From positions 19,221 to 83,220 of the forward strand of contig CAYZVJ010000001.1 of NCBI GenBank assembly GCA_964481765.1: 64,000 nucleotides of DNA, in the 5' to 3' direction. This document shows, piece after piece, positions 62,400 through 64,000 of this stretch. Every line of letters starts with the position of its first letter. The stretch's first letter is position 1. Under the pieces are notes generated by a model. That model saw only the letters and a list, made by a program, of their open reading frames with translations. It ran no database searches and was not told the DNA's origin. The DNA comes from G020353115 sp964481765. Its GTDB lineage: Bacteria > Bacteroidota > Bacteroidia > Bacteroidales > VadinHA17. The position numbers and the translations under genes are program-made.

Positions 62400-63134
62400 T
62401 TATCTTCCTGTGACATGGAATAATTTTGTGTTTTTTTTCAGAATATGAATGATGAACCAGATTACAGCTGCTGTAGCTGAGAGCACAATCCACATTAAGG
62501 TAGGATACGGCTTCTTCGCCACAAAAAAATTTCTGAACAGATCAAGAAAGGTGAAGGAGATGAAGATATTGATAAATCCGTGATACTCCCGTTTGATCAC
62601 ATTACGCCAGGAAAAATCGAATTGACTGGGTTGCCAGTTTCTGAATCGCGGAAAGAAAGCCGGGGTATCAGTGGACCAATCCAGATATGATTTCCCAAAC
62701 TTTTCCCGAAGGAAAACCTCTTCGGCAAACATGATCCGTTCATAATAGAGCCAGAAGAGTAAAATAAACAGCAGGAGACACCATAATGACTCAAGAAAGA
62801 GGGCTACACCCAGCCAGATGATCAAATTTCCAAGATATAAGGGATGCCTGACAAGGGAATAAATACCGGTGGTATTTAACGTTTCAGCCCTCTGCCTTTT
62901 GATGTTTCTTCCCGAAGTGCCCCTCGGGGTCTGTCCAATAGTAACGATACGGATAACCAGACCCAGGAGGCTTACGCCCAGGTATATCAGATCCCTGTAT
63001 GGACTGGGATGATAGCCGGAATAATCTTTCAGTGCATAATAGAGTATCGCTAAACAGAGGATAAAAACCGGCAGGTATCCCCGCCTTTTGAATAACCAGT
63101 TACCACTTCTGTTGAATTCTTCGATGAGAGCCAT
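62400..63134 (-). CDS. ICMT/PEMT-like membrane methyltransferase
   Basis: 244 residues with about five to six transmembrane helices. The conserved block GIYSLVRHPLYLGNL with the downstream EEVFLREKFGKSYLDW is the isoprenylcysteine carboxyl methyltransferase/PEMT signature, which binds S-adenosylmethionine. An N-terminal topogenic segment precedes it. Bacterial members methylate lipids such as phosphatidylethanolamine or lipid A phosphate, or unknown small molecules; the substrate here cannot be told. It ends 21 bases before the M14 gene starts. Confidence 0.8.
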   Translation of the reverse strand: MALIEEFNRSGNWLFKRRGYLPVFILCLAILYYALKDYSGYHPSPYRDLIYLGVSLLGLVIRIVTIGQTPRGTSGRNIKRQRAETLNTTGIYSLVRHPLYLGNLIIWLGVALFLESLWCLLLFILLFWLYYERIMFAEEVFLREKFGKSYLDWSTDTPAFFPRFRNWQPSQFDFSWRNVIKREYHGFINIFISFTFLDLFRNFFVAKKPYPTLMWIVLSATAAVIWFIIHILKKNTKLFHVTGR

Positions 63135-63173
63135 ATTTCAGAAATCATGGATGCTGAATCGATGTAAAAGTAT

Positions 63174-63210
63174 AAAAAAAAATGACGGTATTAAACCGGC
63201 TACCCGGTCA
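63174..63210 (-). terminator. Terminator of the outer-membrane protein gene
   Basis: Read leftward, an ACCGG-GTAG-CCGGT hairpin lies within an outer TGACCGG/CCGTCA pairing that contains one bulge, followed directly by nine T's (63182-63174). It is about 36 bases after the stop of the gene ending at 63246, which it probably terminates. Confidence 0.5.
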
Positions 63211-63245
63211 GGAAAGAACAATGCAGGATAAGCGGGGAGGGGAGC

Positions 63246-64000
63246 TTAAAAATTCCATTTCAGGCGAATAAAACCAAACCCCAGATCTTCTTTTTGATTG
63301 GTAAACTTCCCGTTGAAATATTGAGCGATGAGGGAAATGGAGAGGTTGTCCTTGAGCGATAGATCGAGGGTTGGACCGGCAAAAACGGCATCCATGGAAG
63401 GGAAGCACATAAAAGCGAGGATTCCGTTAAACAGGGGTGTGAATGGATAGGATATCTGCATGCCGATTGAATAGTCGGTAAATGAAAGGGTCTTGACCGA
63501 AAGCGGCATGAAGTAAAATTCACTGAAATTGAGGATGGATAGATCATAACCATTGTACAGAAACTCTGCCAGGAGGTAAATTGAGTTGTCAAAAGTATAA
63601 TCTGCGGATATCCCAAGGATCATAAAACCGGACGTATCGGAAAACTCCTTTTTCGGATGAAAATAGGTAACCTCTCCCCGGAAACCGGCTCCCTTAATAT
63701 CACCCGACCAACCGATACCTGCCACATAATCCTCACTGTTCAGCATACCTCCCAACAGCTGAATGTCGTAATTCCATTTGTTGAACCGGAATAGTCCGGC
63801 AGCTGTAATATCATTGTTGTGATCCACTTTAACCGCTGCTTCTACCACGGACGAGACACCGGTAAAGTACTGGATGCGAAGTGCATCACTGCCGGGTTTC
63901 TCCACATAATCAAAATCGAAGAAGGAGTAGGCATTGAAAATATCGTTGGGGTTCCACATCATGTTCTGTCCCCAGTTTATCCGTTGTCTGCCTGCCCGAA
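63246..64000 (-). CDS. Outer-membrane beta-barrel protein, 5'-truncated
   Basis: The frame stays open from the stop at 63246 to the window edge at 64000; an internal ATG at 63962 is only one possible start. Residues before it (RQRINWGQNMMWNPNDIF) match the common Bacteroidota barrel motif RxxINWGQNxxWNPND. The rest alternates strands with aromatic residues and ends in LKWNF, as expected for an outer-membrane barrel C-terminus. It probably belongs to a longer secreted barrel with a signal peptide beyond the window. Function unknown. Confidence 0.75.
   Translation of the reverse strand, partial: RAGRQRINWGQNMMWNPNDIFNAYSFFDFDYVEKPGSDALRIQYFTGVSSVVEAAVKVDHNNDITAAGLFRFNKWNYDIQLLGGMLNSEDYVAGIGWSGDIKGAGFRGEVTYFHPKKEFSDTSGFMILGISADYTFDNSIYLLAEFLYNGYDLSILNFSEFYFMPLSVKTLSFTDYSIGMQISYPFTPLFNGILAFMCFPSMDAVFAGPTLDLSLKDNLSISLIAQYFNGKFTNQKEDLGFGFIRLKWNF

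Noticed and set aside
1..64000. tRNA, rRNA, CRISPR arrays, integrase or transposase.
   Set aside because: Read for, none recognised. Covariance-model and repeat searches could not be run.

Overview
The window reads as a stretch of chromosome from a Bacteroidota bacterium, probably Bacteroidales or Marinilabiliales-like. The evidence is lineage-typical families (DUF4249 next to a TonB-dependent receptor with a carboxypeptidase-regulatory N-domain, DUF4271, DUF4292), weak or absent Shine-Dalgarno sequences with A-rich leaders, and repeated copies of the Bacteroidota -7 promoter element TAnnTTTG. The genus is not determinable by eye. No rRNA, tRNA, CRISPR array, insertion sequence or prophage was seen. 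Both edges cut genes: a TPR protein on the left and an outer-membrane beta-barrel protein on the right.

Layout. 0-3.5 kb: TPR fragment, a membrane-anchored coiled-coil protein, and a leftward rpiB-rrf2-hemW operon. 3.5-4.0 kb: a very AT-rich gene-free stretch. 4.0-7.9 kb: nadA, an exported MORN/YwqK-repeat protein, ruvB and a 56-residue membrane protein. 7.9-11.3 kb: an Fnr-like regulator, an OsmC protein, pheS and a cyclophilin. 11.3-13.7 kb: CDF zinc exporter and a polysaccharide flippase. 13.8-18.5 kb: an envelope cluster (TPR lipoprotein, DUF4292 lipoprotein, EnvC-like factor with a dismantled zinc site), then an RsbW-like kinase and ybeY. 18.6-29.4 kb: mnmG, a perfect 16-bp parS palindrome, adenine deaminase, uvrC, polyprenyl synthase, ArsR regulator, queD, polA and a MoaD-like protein.

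29.4-42.5 kb is entirely leftward: a carboxypeptidase-like M14 protein, a small membrane protein, a phosphofructokinase with PPi-type residues, a lipoprotein amidase, dtd, an MFS exporter, deoC, then a Bacteroidota-typical block DUF4271-hemD-rnpA-yidD-S41 protease. 42.7-48.6 kb (rightward): TonB receptor, DUF4249 lipoprotein, a coupled 42-residue microprotein, and a DPP-IV type S9 peptidase. 48.6-52.5 kb (leftward): a flavin reductase and an exported protein with 14 WD40 repeats and a caspase-like domain. 52.6-55.5 kb: tldD with a twin-arginine signal, and tldE. 55.7-64 kb (leftward): a TerB/FHA-like/ABCG fusion transporter, a lipoprotein with a clear terminator, kynureninase, a cytosolic-type M14 carboxypeptidase, an ICMT-like methyltransferase, and the truncated barrel protein.

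The items most worth a second look are the parS site (plus a weaker match inside polA), period-7 degenerate repeats in two convergent intergenic regions, the exported WD40-caspase, the Tat-signal TldD beside a signal-less TldE, the PPi-type phosphofructokinase, two envelope proteins with altered zinc sites, and two microproteins. I did not find one large self-contained novel system. All family assignments are by eye from motifs and organisation; no database search was possible.
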